From: Pseudogymnoascus destructans
Lineage: Eukaryota; Ascomycota; Leotiomycetes; Thelebolales; Thelebolaceae
DNA: 64,000 nucleotides
Reading direction: 5' to 3'
NCBI RefSeq assembly: GCF_001641265.1
Contig: NW_020167524.1
Coordinates: 1,612,001 to 1,676,000, forward strand
Position numbers and translations under genes: made by a program. The notes beneath the pieces were generated by a model that worked only from the letters and a program-made list of their open reading frames with translations, was not told where the DNA came from and ran no database searches. Positions 46,751 through 56,585 of the stretch are shown here, piece by piece. Position 1 is the stretch's first letter; each line of letters begins with the position of its first letter.

Positions 46751-47959
46751 TCAGCTCTGCGGACTAGTCGGCCTCTCCCTCCAGCTGCGCTCCTTCTTCC
46801 TCCTCTCCGCCTTCCCCTTCTTCGATCCTGACACCGCTGGTGCCACCCCCCCCTCACCACTAGCCAGTGCCACATCCTCAATCGAATCCTGGCTCACCCT
46901 CCTCTGCGCCGCCGACGAGAAGATCGGCGACAGCTTACCCTGTCTGTTTTCTTCGCTTTTATACCCGTTCCCTCCTCTACTCGGGCTGGGGGCTTCACTC
47001 TCATCCTCCGCATCGCTCGAGGAGTAGCTCCTCGTCCGACTAACCCTCTGCAGCGGCTCCAGCGATTTCACAGAGCTAAGCGTCTTCGCGCCCGAAATAT
47101 ACCGCGACAGCACGCGTATCTCCGCATCCGACGGCGTCTCGCCCCTGCGCAGCTTCTCCTCCACCACGCGCCCAGTAACCTGACGATTCAGATTCGGCGT
47201 GCTCGGTGGTAGCGTACTAGCTCTGCTGCCGCTGCGACTGCGCGGAATCGAGATACTACTCGCAGACGGATGCTGCTTCCCCGACATAACGCTCGCCGAC
47301 GGCGGCGGCTGCATCATCCAGCGCATCCCGCCCTTCTGGAACGGATGGCTGCTCACGACGGGAGGATGCAGGTCGTTGACGGGAGGGTTGCGCGACACGT
47401 AGTACGGATGCGTGTCCTCCTCCTTGACTGTTCCAAACTTGCCCAGCCGCTCCTCCATAGCTCGCAGCTTTGAGCCGACAGAGACCTGCGCCGTGGCAAA
47501 GGCGTCGCGTACACGCCGTTGTCCGGCTTTGATTGTGTCGACGCCCCAGAGCTCTTCGTCTTCGCGCTGGTACCGCTTGCGGTTCCAGTCACCCCCGCTC
47601 AATCGCTGGTCATCTGGGACTATCGTTGGACTACTCGGCGCCTGCGAACTCGGCGCCACGCTAGCCGCTATACTGCTCGCATTCCCCGCGGTATGCAGCG
47701 CTCTCGAACTCGTGTCCTTGCTCCCGTTCTTCCGACTCGATGGGCCAGGACCCAGTGTGATTTCCTCATCCCAGAAGGGATTCGTGTTGAATGGCGACGG
47801 GTGGTGGTATAGACCCGGTTGGTCTGTTTCCAGCTTCCTCTTTTCGGCGCGCTCGCGCTTCGCTTCGACTTTGGCTTTGTGGCGGTGGGAGATCTTGGAG
47901 CAGGCGCTGCAGGATAGGACGTAGAAGATTACGGACTGGATGCCGACACCAAGGGACAT
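46751..47959 (-). CDS. conserved-type fungal protein with N-terminal membrane anchor, function unknown
   Basis: 402 aa, single exon. It opens MSLGVGIQSVIFYVLSCSAC, a hydrophobic segment that could be a signal anchor, followed by a strongly basic stretch (HRHKAKVEAKRERAEKRK). The rest is Ser/Pro-rich and disordered, with a short ordered-looking part (EDEELWGVDTIKAGQRRVRDAF, SKLRAMEERLGKFG) and DAEIRVLSRYISGAKTL. The C terminus is basic. I do not recognise a named domain; the N-terminal pattern is one I associate with uncharacterised ascomycete proteins. After its TGA the same frame stays open for 43 more codons of coding-like character (46619-46750), so the annotated end may be a nonsense change or read-through. 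Confidence 0.75.
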   Translation of the reverse strand: MSLGVGIQSVIFYVLSCSACSKISHRHKAKVEAKRERAEKRKLETDQPGLYHHPSPFNTNPFWDEEITLGPGPSSRKNGSKDTSSRALHTAGNASSIAASVAPSSQAPSSPTIVPDDQRLSGGDWNRKRYQREDEELWGVDTIKAGQRRVRDAFATAQVSVGSKLRAMEERLGKFGTVKEEDTHPYYVSRNPPVNDLHPPVVSSHPFQKGGMRWMMQPPPSASVMSGKQHPSASSISIPRSRSGSRASTLPPSTPNLNRQVTGRVVEEKLRRGETPSDAEIRVLSRYISGAKTLSSVKSLEPLQRVSRTRSYSSSDAEDESEAPSPSRGGNGYKSEENRQGKLSPIFSSAAQRRVSQDSIEDVALASGEGGVAPAVSGSKKGKAERRKKERSWRERPTSPQS

Positions 47960-48665
47960 TGCTATGACGGTATGTCGAGCATGAGGGCTCAACTGTATCG
48001 GTGGTAGGTGTAGTGGATGTTCCTAAGCAGACATTGGGCGTGTGGGAGATGTGGCCATAGGTGTCGCGTGGATGGTGGGACACCTGGTTGTCGGACTACA
48101 CTACTTCGTGAGGGGCGATATGGACTAGATGACAGTCGAGGCGAGAAGAGGAGTATATAGATATATAGTATGGAATGCGCTTCGCTGTATCGTATGCAAG
48201 GGGTTCGGTTTGTATGTCTGCTTGCTGGGCTTGTGGTCGTCGTCGTGTTATATTGCCGTCAGTGTCCGTTGAATGGCTTGTCGCAATGTTTGTACGCCTC
48301 TAAACAAAGCAGCGATAAGTGGCGTCGGGCGAGGCTGTCTTGTCGATCGAGGGGCTGAGACTCGAACGATACAATTCCAGGGGTCGCGTGGCAACCGCCA
48401 ACGGATCGATCAATCGTGCTGCTTAGGGTCTACAGTAGGAATAACGATGTTCGTTGAAAGGTTGCGGGTTGAATTATATACACTTCACGATATACAAATG
48501 GAGATGCGTTACGTTGATAGAGGGGGGGCCGGCACGGCAAGGGGATGTGGATATCCTCGCTTGTCGCTGGGGGGTTGGGGGGGGGTTGAGGTGGTCTACT
48601 CTGGTTCTACTGTAGACGAACAGTCCACCCATCTTGAAGCATCTCTATAAAAATAAAACTATAGC
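47960..48665. other. upstream region of the 47.9-kb gene
   Basis: No supported gene. It should contain the promoter of the minus-strand gene at 46751-47959. Confidence 0.4.
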
Positions 48666-48824
48666 ATCCCACTCCCCAATCCCAATCCCCAATCCCAATC
48701 CCAATCCCAATCCCAATCCCAATCCCAATCCCAATCCCAATCCCAATCCCAATCCCAATCCCAATCCCAATCCCAATCCCAATCCCAATCCCAATCCCAA
48801 TCCCAATCCCAATCCCCAATCCCA
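48666..48824. repeat. 6-bp array (cccaat)n
   Basis: About 25 hexamer copies with two or three interruptions by extra C. On the + strand each unit contains CCAAT. Asn-Pro or Gly-Leu/Gly-Ile translations across it are artefacts. Confidence 0.95.
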
Positions 48825-49628
48825 ATCCCCCTCCCCAATCCCCCTCCTCACTAAATATTCCCATGCCCGCCTTGATGGGTTGGTGTGAATGCTGATTGGG
48901 CTCTGCACCCCACAAGCACAAACCACGGCCCCCCAGTGGACACGCCGGAATAGTACGTGATCCGTTGAATGTCGACCGTCGAGCCATGCGTAATCCAGTG
49001 GTTCAGAGCGCCATGCAACGTTTCCTGTGGTCATCTGGATTGCGCGGCGATGACTGCTTCCTTTGCCTAAAGTTAATCTGCATCTGACATGTCTTGAACT
49101 CTATCTACCGCGATTGATTGCCGTCTGGGCAGTCAGCAGCACATATTGCACATTTCACTTTGCGCCCTGTCTTTCGCATCCGTCTCCACAAGTCAAAATA
49201 GCCGCCAGGATGATGGGTATTGTAGATAGTTTGTATCCGTCACAGACCCTGGAGAGGCCAGCTATCTAGTTGGAAGGAGGCCCTGTGATGGTACAATTCG
49301 CTGCCCTACGAAATTACAAAATAGAAAATCCGCCCCCGATGTGATCCTGCCTCCTGCCCGCGCATGCCGTACTTAACATACACTCGTCGTTCGTCGCAGA
49401 AAATATCGTCTCCGGTGCATGCTCAACGCCTTGCCCTAACTTGAATGCACCAGAACATCTCATAAAAGCACACCACCGGCTAGATCGACGGCAGAGTCCG
49501 AAGGGCCATTGCGAAAGAAGAGCGAGCAAAGGGGATCAAAGCGAGGTCGCTGACTGGTTGGAATAGTAGACGTCGACAGGCCAGTGTCGAGGCTGCTACT
49601 CCCCCAGCTATGATAAAACGAGCTTATC
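48825..49628. other. intergenic, no gene seen
   Basis: No recognisable coding sequence. The right part is the 3' flank of the minus-strand gene ending at 49629. Confidence 0.4.
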
Positions 49629-50864
49629 TTACGCAACCTCCCAGTCGTCATCCGCAAGGTCGTACTTGGCGACACCTTGCTCGTTGTTGTCCACCCAGGT
49701 GAGCTCCACAGTTCGCTGCTTTGGGAGCTTGGTCTCTGGCACATTTGGGGCAGGGGTTGGTGCCTCGACAGGCTTAACTGTCTCCACCGCCTTCTTCTTT
49801 CCCTTCTTCGGCTTGGTGACAGTGTTCCATGCAGAATCCTCTTCGATAAGCCTCAGCTGCTCTTCTTCGGATGGTAAGGTCGCATAATCGTCGCTTCCCT
49901 TTGCCTTTGGCTTTGTAGCAGCTGGCTTGGTTGCCGGCTCGTATGTGTCGAGTAGCTCCACCTGTCCATTGGCAGGCTTGGTCTCAGCAACGGCCTGGTC
50001 TGCCTTCCAGATTGAGGCGGCTGCAGCCGAGTTTGTGTATAGGCTCCCATCCTTGGCAGCCCGGCCTTCAGCTTCGCGGGCTGTACGGCGCTGGGACTCC
50101 AGGAGCACCTTGCGGTCTGTCTCTGATGCCGCCAGAGCCAGCTTCTCAGCTTCTCTCTTCTTGCGGTTCTGACGTTGCTTCTTTGTTTCGACTGGTTCGG
50201 GTGCCTTTGCTGCCTTCTTGTCCTTCTTTGGTTGAGGGTTGACTGGAGAGGTGATGCGAAGGACGGATGGGCCCTGGGAGGCGGGCTCCAGCATGTCACC
50301 AACGCCACCCAGGTTGTTTGAGGATCTTGCGTTCAAAGCTGGCGACAAGTCATCATCAGCGTCAGCACCTGCATTGGATGAGGTGGCGGAAGCTGTGTTA
50401 TCATCAAAGCTGTTGGATGCCGCAGCCTGTGCCCGAGATTGCTTGACAGACTTTTGACGTGCCCCTGCTTGTGGTTTCGACCCGATGACAGTGCCTGCTT
50501 TGGCATTGCTGAGCTGGCGGGCAAACTCTCGATTGTCGATCTCGTCATCATCGTCATCGTTTGAGGTTGTGGAGGGTTGAGGAGTGATATTCTGCACAGC
50601 AGGTTTGGCGTCGATCCTGACTGCCTTCCGTGCCGTTTTGGTTGTGCTCTTCTCTGATGCTTGATCGCCACTGCTCTGAGCCCCCTCGCTTCGTTGTTTC
50701 TTAGTCTTGTCATCCTTCCGTGCTTCTGTTTGCTTGGTCGCTGGTTTCGTTGGTGCAGCTTTTGTTTGCTTGACGGCTGGCTTCCGATTCTGCAGGTACC
50801 AGTATCCAGCACCAACGACGGCGATGCCCGCCCATCCCCCATAGAACGATAGGCTCGACGACAT
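49629..50864 (-). CDS. membrane-anchored, Lys/Ala-rich fungal protein of unknown function
   Basis: 411 aa, single exon. N-terminal MSSSLSFYGGWAGIAVVGAG followed by YWYLQNRKP is a short single-pass anchor. A long, charged, low-complexity region follows, with an acidic cluster (NDDDDDEIDNREFARQLSN), a basic coiled-coil-like block (KKQRQNRKKREAEKLALAASE) and EDSAWNTVTKPKKGKKK. It ends in a short conserved-looking tail (TVELTWVDNNEQGVAKYDL, then DDDWEVA). The anchor plus KKQRQNRKKREA layout suggests an ER-membrane protein facing the cytosol, possibly ribosome-associated, but this is a guess; no domain is recognised. It is divergent from the nucleoside hydrolase gene. Confidence 0.8.
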   Translation of the reverse strand: MSSSLSFYGGWAGIAVVGAGYWYLQNRKPAVKQTKAAPTKPATKQTEARKDDKTKKQRSEGAQSSGDQASEKSTTKTARKAVRIDAKPAVQNITPQPSTTSNDDDDDEIDNREFARQLSNAKAGTVIGSKPQAGARQKSVKQSRAQAAASNSFDDNTASATSSNAGADADDDLSPALNARSSNNLGGVGDMLEPASQGPSVLRITSPVNPQPKKDKKAAKAPEPVETKKQRQNRKKREAEKLALAASETDRKVLLESQRRTAREAEGRAAKDGSLYTNSAAAASIWKADQAVAETKPANGQVELLDTYEPATKPAATKPKAKGSDDYATLPSEEEQLRLIEEDSAWNTVTKPKKGKKKAVETVKPVEAPTPAPNVPETKLPKQRTVELTWVDNNEQGVAKYDLADDDWEVA

Positions 50865-51536
50865 TGCTTGCAGGAACGGTGGAATAACAAGACAGTAAAG
50901 ATTGCCCTGATAGGCTTCTGTTGATGGGTTTGGAAAATCGATAGCTAAACAGCAATTGGATGTAGTAAAAGTAGTTTTTTCGAGCTGGAAGGCGTGTGAT
51001 GAGCGTTGTGATTCTCGTTGCGTGTCCCCTTTGGAAATGAACTAATGGATCGGCACTAATCTGCGACGGCGATTCTGCCGAGGGCGGTGTGGACGTGACC
51101 TGATACGGTCTCGCCGAATTGGGAAGCTCATTCGTCGTATTACCGTCATATCAAAGTGCCCTATCAACAATCCTTTCACTAATATCAATAATGCTCGTCT
51201 CCGCAAGTTAATAGTTAATCCGTTAATCCCATGCTATCCTACTATACGGGATATGGTACGTGCATAAATCTTGCCTTACTTACTCCATACTCTAGTAGTA
51301 AGTAAGTGGCTCTTGGTAGGTGGGGGGGTAAACTGGGGAATGATTGTCACGAGTTTGATAGACCGTCGCTTTACCCCTCCATAACACAGTAAGCAACTTT
51401 GCGACTCTGTATCTTTGGACATCTATATACTGAAGGAAGCTGCTACTATTACAGAATACCGTGCCGCTATTCATTACTTTACTTTACTTGTATAAAACAC
51501 TAGAGAATCCAAGTGACAACCGGCACTTTCACGAAC
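50865..51536. promoter_or_regulatory. divergent promoter region
   Basis: The 672 bp lie between the ATGs of the minus-strand membrane-anchored gene and the + strand nucleoside hydrolase gene. No individual sites are assigned. The middle (about 51150-51300) is AT-rich. Confidence 0.5.
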
Positions 51537-53085
51537 ATGGCGCCCCAGCAACGCATCATTATTGACACTGACCCAGGTAGGCTGGACGCCATGGTATGCA
51601 GGATCCCTTTCTAACTGTGCCGAAGGGGTCGACGATGTTCTTGCCTTGCTCTTGGCGCTGTCAGCTACCCCAGAGGAGTTTGAGGTTCTTCTCATCTCGG
51701 TAACCTATGGAAATGTCGAGCTCGATAGGTATGGCGATACACCCCCCAGTTAAGAAACCGCGTTGACAGGCAACAGCTGCCTCAAGAATGTGGTGGCATT
51801 GTTCCACGTCCTCGAGAAAGAAAAGGAATGGAGGAAGAGCAAGGGCCTTCCCCAAGGCTTCACCACAGCGGAGACATTCAAGCCCATCGTCGCAGTTGGT
51901 ACAAGCCACCCGCTGGCGGAGGAGATTTTGATGGCAGACTTCTTTCGTATGTGCACCTGAAACATTGTGCCTTTGCCCGACAGTTGACAAGCAATCCAGA
52001 CGGTAGAGACGGATTGGGAGGCGTTCATTCTAGCGTGGGTGTCCATTGAACAAAGTCGAGGCTGCCCGTACTGACATTCCCAGCATCCTCACCTGTCGCC
52101 ATCCGATGCGTGGAAGTCGCTCTTCACAGCAGCCCCGCCAGGGTCGACCGACTCCGAAGTCGAGAAAGCAAACGAACTTGGAACCCCATCGACGACGTTT
52201 ACCGCCTCAAAAGCTCCAGCATACCAGGAGATTCTACGACTACTCCGTGAAAACGAACCCGATACAATAACAATTATTGCCGTTGGGCCCTTGACCAACC
52301 TGGCGATTGCTGCTGCCGAGGACCCAGAGACGTTCCTCCGAGTCAAAGAGGTGGTGGTGATGGGTGGCACGATTAACTACCCAGGAAACATTACCCCCTT
52401 GTCAGAGTTCAACACCTACGCAGACGCCTCAGCCACCGCTCGCGTCTTCGCCCTGACCTCGCCCTCTCCTTCATCGACCATGCCTCCTGCCCTGCCAGAG
52501 GCCAAAACAGCTCTCGCCCCTTACCCAAAGAATCTGTCCAAGCAACTAAAGCTCTCCCTCTTCCCCCTCGACATCACCGAGCGCCATCTCCTCCCGAAAT
52601 CCCTCTTCGACGCCAAGGTCGAGCCGCTCGTTGCTGCTGGAAGCCCCCTGGCAGAATGGGTCACGGTGTTCATGAACACGACCTACAAGAAGATCAACTC
52701 CCTAACCCAGGGCTTCGCTGACCCCGGCCTCTCCCTGCACGACCCCCTAACCGTGTGGTACATGCTCACCCAATCCAACCCGGCGTGGAAGGCCGCCCCT
52801 GGCGCACCTGAGGACATCAGAGTCGAGACTGCGGGACAGTGGACGAGGGGCATGCATATCGTCGACCGCCGCAACAGAAGGAAGCTGGGTGGGCCAAAGC
52901 CGGACGACGCCAGCGCGCAGGCGCAGGTGGACCCCTCTATGCAGGGGGATGATGGGGAGGGCAACCTGGTGAACGATGAATATGGATGGTTAAATGTGTG
53001 GAAGGGAAACCGCATCAATAGGATTGCAGAGTCACCGGGAGATCTTGAATTTGCCCCATACCTGCTAAACCGTATATTTGGTTAG
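51537..53085 (+). CDS. inosine/uridine-preferring nucleoside hydrolase
   Basis: Hydrolyses ribonucleosides to base plus ribose (salvage); yeast URH1 is a family member. Five exons: 51537-51576, 51626-51728, 51777-51946, 52000-52034 and 52084-53085, giving 449 aa, all phases consistent. Seen: the N-terminal Ca2+-site motif IIIDTDPGVDDVLALLLAL, which crosses the first intron, VTYGNVELD, ADFFHGRDGLGGVHSSHPHL (crossing two introns), ITIIAVGPLTNLAIAAAEDP, VVVMGGTINYPGNITPLSEFN and LHDPLTVWYM. Exon 4 is only 35 nt and carries the conserved GRDGLGG loop. A longer-than-usual C-terminal part (after residue about 380) contains Ala/Gln-rich low complexity and DEYGWLNVWKGNRINR. Confidence 0.93.
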
Positions 53086-53404
53086 GAGATATCCGAGAGT
53101 ATAAATCTAGATCACATATTCAGTATTTAGAATGCCAGATTTTCAAACTTGTAACCGTTTGTAGTCTAATTGAATCACCCCATTTCTTTTATTTCAAAGT
53201 GTAGACATTATCCTCGACAAGGGCGTCCGCAGCCGCATTTATATCAGATCCATTCATATCCTCATAACGCCGTAATATGCATCAGACTTTTGTCTGTCCT
53301 GTTTCCCATCTGTCTTCCGTCGCAAATAGCCTCCCCCTGAGCAGCCTTTTGTCTTGACTTCGCACTCATCATCCACCACCTCCTGTCCGCGTTCCCGTCC
53401 CATC
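53086..53404. other. short interval between convergent genes
   Basis: The 3' flanks of the nucleoside hydrolase and LSM8 genes meet here; no gene is seen. The sequence is AT-rich near 53090-53200, as expected for two polyadenylation regions. Confidence 0.5.
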
Positions 53405-53909
53405 TCACGCTGAGTGCTTGACACCCCCAATCACAGCCCCCCGCACCTCATTCCAGTTTATGCTCTCATCCAGCTCCTCATCCACCAGCCCAACCACCGT
53501 CACATTATCCCCCCTCACAATATACAATCCGTGCTGCACCTCGCTCGACGGCTCCTCGTCGTCATGAGGGCGAATAATCCGCTCAGTCGTCTGTCCCAGG
53601 ACCTTCTCCACGTTAGCCGCAATCCTCTCCAAGCTCTTCTCACTCTTCCCAATCCAGCCCCAGCTCAAGGCGTCACCAGGATCCAGAACAGAACAAACAT
53701 ACCAAATTCGTCATCTGATCACACGACAACAACATCCCAACTAACGTCCTCGAATCACACGTCAAAACCACCACCTTCTCTGCCATCTGTCAGAACCTGC
53801 AGTCGTAGCGCACTCACCGTGGTGGCCGCCACTGGATCATTGGAGGGGTTGTTCCAGCGCGGGGCAGGGGGTGGAGGGGCTCACTATTGATATAACCCTC
53901 AAGAGACAT
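53405..53909 (-). CDS. LSM8: U6 snRNA-associated Sm-like protein LSm8
   Basis: LSm8 defines the nuclear LSm2-8 ring that binds the 3' oligo-U of U6 snRNA in splicing (family knowledge). Proposed exons on the minus strand: 53909-53885, 53831-53818, 53786-53703 and 53602-53405, giving 106 aa, close to the usual length. Seen: MSLEGYIN, then Sm1 (KVVVLTCDSRTLVGMLLSCD, QMTNL), then Sm2 (ERIIRPHDDEEPSSEVQHGL, YIVRGDNVTVVGLVDEELD). The 14-nt second exon, bounded by ATCCAG and GTGAGT, is inferred because direct splicing of exon 1 to exon 3 breaks the frame. The last intron has a CTAAC branch point. Shares about 290 bp of divergent promoter with the rhomboid gene. Confidence 0.88.
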
Positions 53910-54200
53910 GGTAAGCGCCAGCCGGCTCGAGGCGCGGCGAGATGGCTGCGCGTGCTACTTCTTGCTCTGCTGCGGGACTTCTGAGCGTGTTGCGACGGGG
54001 AGGAGCTGTCGTTATCGTCGGCGGCGGAGGGCGTGTGCAATGCGAGGGAGCTGGTGCGCTGTTGCGACTCTGGACATGTGCGTTCATTGGTGGGTCCGTG
54101 CGCTGGATTTTTTCGGGAAGGGGGATCGTTATCTGGGTAGACGCGGCGTTCGGGGAAGCCAACTTTCTTGATGTTGCAACATTGTTTGTGAGGCGCTAAG

Positions 54201-55880
54201 ATGATTATCTCAGGGCCTACGGTCTCGAGAGCGCTTTGTAAGCGGCCGAGGCCGCTGCATTTGCGGCAGGTGCTTGGGGGGTTTGTGGCGAACCTGAAGT
54301 CGGCGACGAGGCCATACGCTGGTACTGCTGTAGCCTCGTCCCTCCGTAGGAGTCACCGTGATGTCGCGGCATCTTCTACTTCGACGCACCTCGGATTATA
54401 CACAAGACTGACACCAGGGAAGCCTGGGTTACAATCCCGATGGCAGGAACGCGCCTACGCGACCGCGGGACCGAAGATAATCACGAAATTCGAGGAGTTG
54501 CCACGGACATACACGGATCTGGACGGACTGGCATACTATGCGCGTCCGCTCGCGAAGAAAGAGGTCGCTGCACTATTTGGACGGGAAGTCGACCCGGTTA
54601 TCGCGGACAAGGTGCTTAGAGTTCTACAGGGCCGACGTGTGGCGGGGACGCTCGCGGACCCGTCGCTGCCGCGCCCGCACCCGCAGATGGATAAGGTGAT
54701 GAAGGTCACGGCGCTGAAGTGGCTGAGGAGGAATATTGTTGTTAATGAGCGGCAGAGCGCGGGGAGGAGGGCGGAGACTGAATTGGCTGCTATGGGGGAG
54801 GATGTGTCTGCACCGGGAGAGGGCGGCAAGGGATACAACCCACAGAGCAAGAATACCCCGACCAACAAGAGCGTGCTCGACGCCGTGCGAGAGGCTAAGA
54901 AGAAGGAATGGGAAGAGAAGATCGCGAAGAGGGATGCACTGCGGGCGAAGCAGATGGCAGAGATGGGCGAGAAGTCGGGGGGACTGGTGACACACGACGA
55001 CCGCGGGGTTGAGCTCAGGCGGCCGGGAGAGAACGAGTTACTCAAACACTACACCGCGCTCGCTTCCAAGGTCGTCCCGGATGCACCGCCGGACTACACG
55101 ACGTTCCAGCGCTTGTGGCCGTCTGCGCTCGTCACCCTGGCTGTTATCGCTGGGTGCGTCGTCTACTCTGGCTCGTACGTGCCCCCGGCGGCAGCAGATA
55201 GGATGTTCAAGGATGTACCCCCCTCCGTCGTGACTATTGGGTCGATTATAGCTTTCAACGCCTTCATACTCCTCGCGTGGCATCACCCACCGGCATGGCG
55301 GGTGCTGAATAAGTACTTCCTCTCTGTCCCGGGGTACCCGCGGGCGCTGGCGGTGCTGGGCAACGCATTCAGCCACCAGAGCTTCAAACATCTAGCCATT
55401 AACATGATGATGATTTTCGTCATGGGCACGCAGCTGCACGACATGATCGGACGCGGCAACTTCCTCGCTCTGTACTTCGGGTCGGCGGTGACCGGCTCCT
55501 TTGCCTCGCTGGTATTCCACGTCATGACGAAGCGCTTCCACGTCTCCAGTCTGGGCGCTAGTGGCGCGCTGAACGGAGTCGTCGCCGCGACGCTGTACCT
55601 GAATTGGGGGAATTCGATGAGGCTCTTTGGAATCTTGCCGCCGGAGCCGTATTCAGGGCCCACGGGTGCATGGTGGCTCGCGGCTTGGATCGCGTATGAG
55701 GTGTGGTCGTTGAAGCGGAATAAGTTCCAACCGAGTCAGTATGATCATCTGGCGCATTTGGGAGGGGCGTTTGGGGGGTTGGCGGCGGTGGAGGCTATTA
55801 AGTTGAGGGTGAGGTATAGAGAGGTTCAGAGGAGGCGGTTGGTAGGGAGCACGAGGGGAGGTCCGGCGAAGGGATGGTAG
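54201..55880 (+). CDS. PCP1: mitochondrial rhomboid intramembrane serine protease
   Basis: Cleaves membrane proteins in the inner mitochondrial membrane; yeast Pcp1 processes Mgm1 and Ccp1 (family knowledge). Single exon, 559 aa. The N terminus is Arg/Ser-rich without acidic residues for about 80 aa, a presequence-like leader. A soluble charged region follows (KKKEWEEKIAKRDALRAKQM), then membrane segments from about residue 305 (ALVTLAVIAGCVVYSG). Rhomboid core: HLAINMMMIFVMG (Asn/His region), GASGALNGVVAATLYLNWG with the catalytic Ser, and HLAHLGGAFGGLAA with the catalytic His. All catalytic positions are present. It is longer than yeast Pcp1 because of the soluble region. Assignment to the PARL/Pcp1 branch rests on the leader and the late motifs. 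Confidence 0.92.
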   Translation: MIISGPTVSRALCKRPRPLHLRQVLGGFVANLKSATRPYAGTAVASSLRRSHRDVAASSTSTHLGLYTRLTPGKPGLQSRWQERAYATAGPKIITKFEELPRTYTDLDGLAYYARPLAKKEVAALFGREVDPVIADKVLRVLQGRRVAGTLADPSLPRPHPQMDKVMKVTALKWLRRNIVVNERQSAGRRAETELAAMGEDVSAPGEGGKGYNPQSKNTPTNKSVLDAVREAKKKEWEEKIAKRDALRAKQMAEMGEKSGGLVTHDDRGVELRRPGENELLKHYTALASKVVPDAPPDYTTFQRLWPSALVTLAVIAGCVVYSGSYVPPAAADRMFKDVPPSVVTIGSIIAFNAFILLAWHHPPAWRVLNKYFLSVPGYPRALAVLGNAFSHQSFKHLAINMMMIFVMGTQLHDMIGRGNFLALYFGSAVTGSFASLVFHVMTKRFHVSSLGASGALNGVVAATLYLNWGNSMRLFGILPPEPYSGPTGAWWLAAWIAYEVWSLKRNKFQPSQYDHLAHLGGAFGGLAAVEAIKLRVRYREVQRRRLVGSTRGGPAKGW

Positions 55881-56585
55881 TCTATGTCTCTATATAGTAG
55901 TGATGGGTATGATCGTGTAAGATATTAGTGTACATAGTATGGCATAAACAGAAGTGTCATCAACTCACCTCCTCCCCTTCTCCATCCCTCATAAACAAAC
56001 TCACTCGCCTCCTCTTCAAAAAGGAGCAATAATCACAAGGAAGTGCTGCTGACAAAGGTACTATTTTTAGTTATGCAGGACCAGCTGAATACCCCCCTGT
56101 CCACAGCAACGTCGTCATCACCAAGAACCCAATTCTACCAGGGGGAAGCAACCAGCCACAACCAGCCAATATCTCTAAAATGCCCATTAAGCTGCGCGGT
56201 GCTGCATCTTTTCTCCTCTTTTAACCCTTACTTTAAAGGGCAATTAAGTCGCATTATATCCCCATCGCAACTGCCTTCTCTATACTTTTACTTTTTTCGC
56301 GGTCGCTCCTTCTCAAAAGTGTTTATTTAGCACTGACAAGCGCGGTTGCTGGGTCACATTGGTGTCAGTCACCCTCGACCCTTCCCTTTGCGACGTAAAC
56401 AAACCGGCGGAGCAAGCAAGCTGACCACAACTCCAGCCTCGTTGTCCTGTGCCAACACTCTGACTCGTCCGCATCAGCACGTACCAAGAGAGCTGATTGA
56501 GCTTGGCGGACATCTATTTCTGTTATAATAATTCGACTCCGCAAGTTCTCGTAACCAACGTTCCGGAGGAACAGTTCTCGCAACC
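55881..56585. other. intergenic, promoter of the PhoD-like gene
   Basis: No gene seen. The stretch is T/C-rich and AT-rich in places, consistent with a promoter and leader. Confidence 0.45.

Noticed and set aside
48345..48385. Possible tRNA T-arm (gttcgagtc on the minus strand)
   Set aside because: The flanking bases do not form a T-stem and no cloverleaf is evident.
48607..49034. Asn-Pro and Gly-Ile/Gly-Leu repeat proteins
   Set aside because: Direct translation of the cccaat array in several frames.
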